Below, piece after piece: positions 61,607-64,000 of a stretch of 64,000 nt of DNA. Positions within the stretch are counted from its first letter, which is position 1; each line of letters begins with the position of its first letter. Made by a program: the position numbers and the translations under genes. The stretch is from the NCBI RefSeq assembly GCF_004193775.1, contig NC_041005.1, positions 5,830,501 through 5,894,500 on the forward strand, read 5' to 3'. Source of the stretch: Glycine soja (lineage: Eukaryota; Streptophyta; Magnoliopsida; Fabales; Fabaceae). Under the pieces are notes generated by a model. The model saw only the letters and a list, made by a program, of their open reading frames with translations. It searched no databases and had not been told where the DNA came from.

Positions 61607-64000
61607 TGCTCATTGAGAAGTTTGTTCATGACCTTATTATACTCTTGCTAATTACTTGAGAATGGAGCACGCATAAAAAAGAAAGTATGTGGAAATAAGA
61701 GAGATAAAATAAAATAAAAAATGTATTGTTTAAATAAATAAAATAAATAAATAATTAGAGAATTTTGTCCCCTTTTATATGAACAGAAGACAGTGAATAA
61801 ATAAATAAATCATATTAAAAAAATTACAAACAAATAATTTCATTTAAAATATCTAGACTTTTACTTTATTTTTTTTTTGCATAAATTGGTTTTTTTGTTA
61901 TATTTTAAAAAAAAGAACTTAAAACAAAAAAAATACCCATATGTCCCTCCCTCCAGCTTCATGCCTCTTAAAAAAAACTAAATGGGACCCACAAATCCTT
62001 TTTTTTCTCCTAATTTTTCAACACACACAAAGGAAAGGATAAGTATGTAGTTTCTTATCCTCCCTTCCCAATTTTTTATTTATTTTTTGTGTGTAAACTC
62101 TATCCATTTTATAAAAAAATTATAATCTAATTTAATATTAATTTTATTTCTTTTTAGAAAAAATGTTCAATGAAAGAGTCGTATGCAAAGGAGAGAGAAG
62201 AGAAGATGCAGGAATAAAAAAAGAATGAAAGGTATTACAAGAATTAAATTTTTACACTTAAAATTTATATCCCGTAACTAAATTATTTTAAGTTACTTGA
62301 AGATTTTTTATTTATTTTTGGATTTAGCCTAATTATATCTACAAATAAGTAAATTTTTTTTACCAACAAACTGTTGATCATCTTGTGTTAGATTCTTGTA
62401 AATAGAAAAAATATAATTAAAAAAAAAGATCTCACTAAAGATAATCAAATTATTTAATGAAAATTAATCATCAGTAAAATTAGTGGATGCTTTATATCAA
62501 TGTCATGCTAATAAAAAAAATAAATTAAGATACAATAAATTAAAGATTAAAAATGAAATATAAAATATACCAAAAAGTCATCTCTATAAAATATATATAT
62601 ATAATGGGTCATATATATCCAATTATAAAAGTATATAGTCCTATTCAATATTTGAAATTAATAGACTTATTTAAATACTAAGTCTTTGATTTACATTTTT
62701 AGAACATATATAAAAGAAAATACTAGAACCAATGGTCACTCCGGCATGAGAATGATCCTCTTTATAGTGTTGCAATTGCCTGCATACGAGATTTGGCATA
62801 TTAGGTTTTTCAAATTGTGTGTTGCGAATCATGTTTTGTGAACATAACTTTGAGACAATAAAAATTATTTTTAAAATCTTAAGGCTTGTTTTTGAGACGT
62901 ATGCATGAAAAGGAGAAAACTAATGTGAAATCTATAATTATATTCTGTTGAAATAATAGAACTAATGTGAAATCAAGGATTCATGGTATTTTTGTTTCTG
63001 ACACCTATTCCTAGATTTCCGGAACTGGTCAACATTTTCGCGTGTTTCACTGTGGATTTTTGCGGGCTGAGTTTCAGCCTTTGGGCTTAATTCGGGTCCA
63101 GATCAGAAGTCATAATAAGCTTTCACTTTTTCAGCAATGCACAAGTTGACCAACACCCCAAAAAACAAAATCAACGCATTAAAAAATTTAAAATCTAGAA
63201 ATAACCATTCGTGAACTAAAAGGGGCACGCATTTATCACGTAGAGGAAGAAAAAAAATTACTAATGAACACGGGAATTGGCTGTAGCTACCAGGTTCAAC
63301 ACAACATTTTTTACGTTTTTTTGGGGTGAAATTTAGAGACTATCATTTTTATGATAAAAAGTTGAGAAATGATCGACTACTTCATGTGCATAATTATGTA
63401 AGAAAATCAAGTGATTAAAAATTTAAGTACATGCCAAAAATACCATTTAGCCTAAATTTTAATTATCAATTAATTTATCCACAGAATCAGTCAAAAGACA
63501 AATACGTACTAATAGCATGCCAAGACTTGGTGGCAGAGCAACGTGTAAATGATGAGAGGGCACAGAATCTCCTGAATGAAAAGGAAAATGTTTTGTAAAC
63601 ACTCCATATCTCATCTAAACCTAGAGAGATAGAAATAAAAGAGAGAATAGTCATAAATATAGATAGATAAATAATTGAAAGTGTCAAATACGCATTTACA
63701 ATATTAAGGTGTTCTTTCGAATTCATGTATTTAATGTAGAATAAAAAAAAAGGCAATAGCATAGAAAAAACCAAAAGATTTTGGCAACATCTAGCTAGTT
63801 GTAAATTCTTTTGAAAACTTCAAGTGTTAGAATCTTCTAATAAATTGCAATTTAATTTATAAAATTTTGTCTCATTGCTGTCATATGTGTGTCATGATAT
63901 TCTTAATATATTATAATGTTTTCTCAGTGCTCTCGTAACATGCAAGACCTGACTCTGCCAAGTGCCAATGTATATGTAACATATAATAATTAACTTTGGG
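60991..64000. other. GA3ox upstream region and AT-rich intergenic DNA
   Basis: No further gene recognised. The open frame at 61,118-61,309 (63 codons) has no family resemblance. A long TA run lies at 61,527-61,604. The remainder is AT-rich with A/T homopolymer runs. Confidence 0.5.
61527..61604. repeat. (TA)n microsatellite about 600 bp upstream of GA3ox
   Basis: Uninterrupted TA run of about 39 units. It lies in the likely distal promoter of the gibberellin oxidase gene. Confidence 0.95.

Overview
The window looks like nuclear DNA from a dicot, most likely a legume close to soybean. It is AT-rich and has spliced genes with plant-style introns, long (TA)n runs, foldback MITE-like elements, LTR retrotransposon debris and a tRNA-derived SINE. 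The legume assignment rests on the look of the proteins and repeats, not on a search.

Layout. 1-13,780 is gene-free: foldback elements, a short non-autonomous LTR element with a tRNA-Met-type primer site (about 3,517-4,458), tandem repeats and (TA)n runs. 13,830-23,347 (+) is a complete 18-exon LEUNIG-type transcriptional co-repressor gene (LisH/LUFS, long polyglutamine, C-terminal WD40). About 25,080-28,410 holds the wreck of a CC-NBS-LRR resistance gene with its P-loop deleted. 28,690-48,230 is a complex duplication: an AOP-type 2-oxoglutarate dioxygenase gene (33,614-35,680, +), a truncated second copy of its upstream region with no gene attached (37,010-38,920), a 5'-truncated Ty3/gypsy chromovirus (39,292-43,814, -), and an inverted, intact second dioxygenase gene (44,921-47,011, -). 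51,555-55,240 (+) is a broken, exon-deficient copy of a CCDC93-like coiled-coil gene. 59,149-60,928 (-) is a two-exon gibberellin 3-beta-dioxygenase gene. The rest is AT-rich intergenic DNA.

The genes do not form an operon or an evident pathway. The three intact 2-oxoglutarate/Fe(II) dioxygenases comprise one AOP-like pair, related by inverted duplication, and a separate gibberellin gene. The most informative structures are the duplication with its orphan upstream block, the decayed CCDC93-like gene, the P-loop-less NBS relic, and in LEUNIG a GC-AG intron plus an upstream ORF overlapping the start codon. I found no convincing wholly new biological system. Exon boundaries were placed by eye from splice dinucleotides, phase and protein-family continuity.
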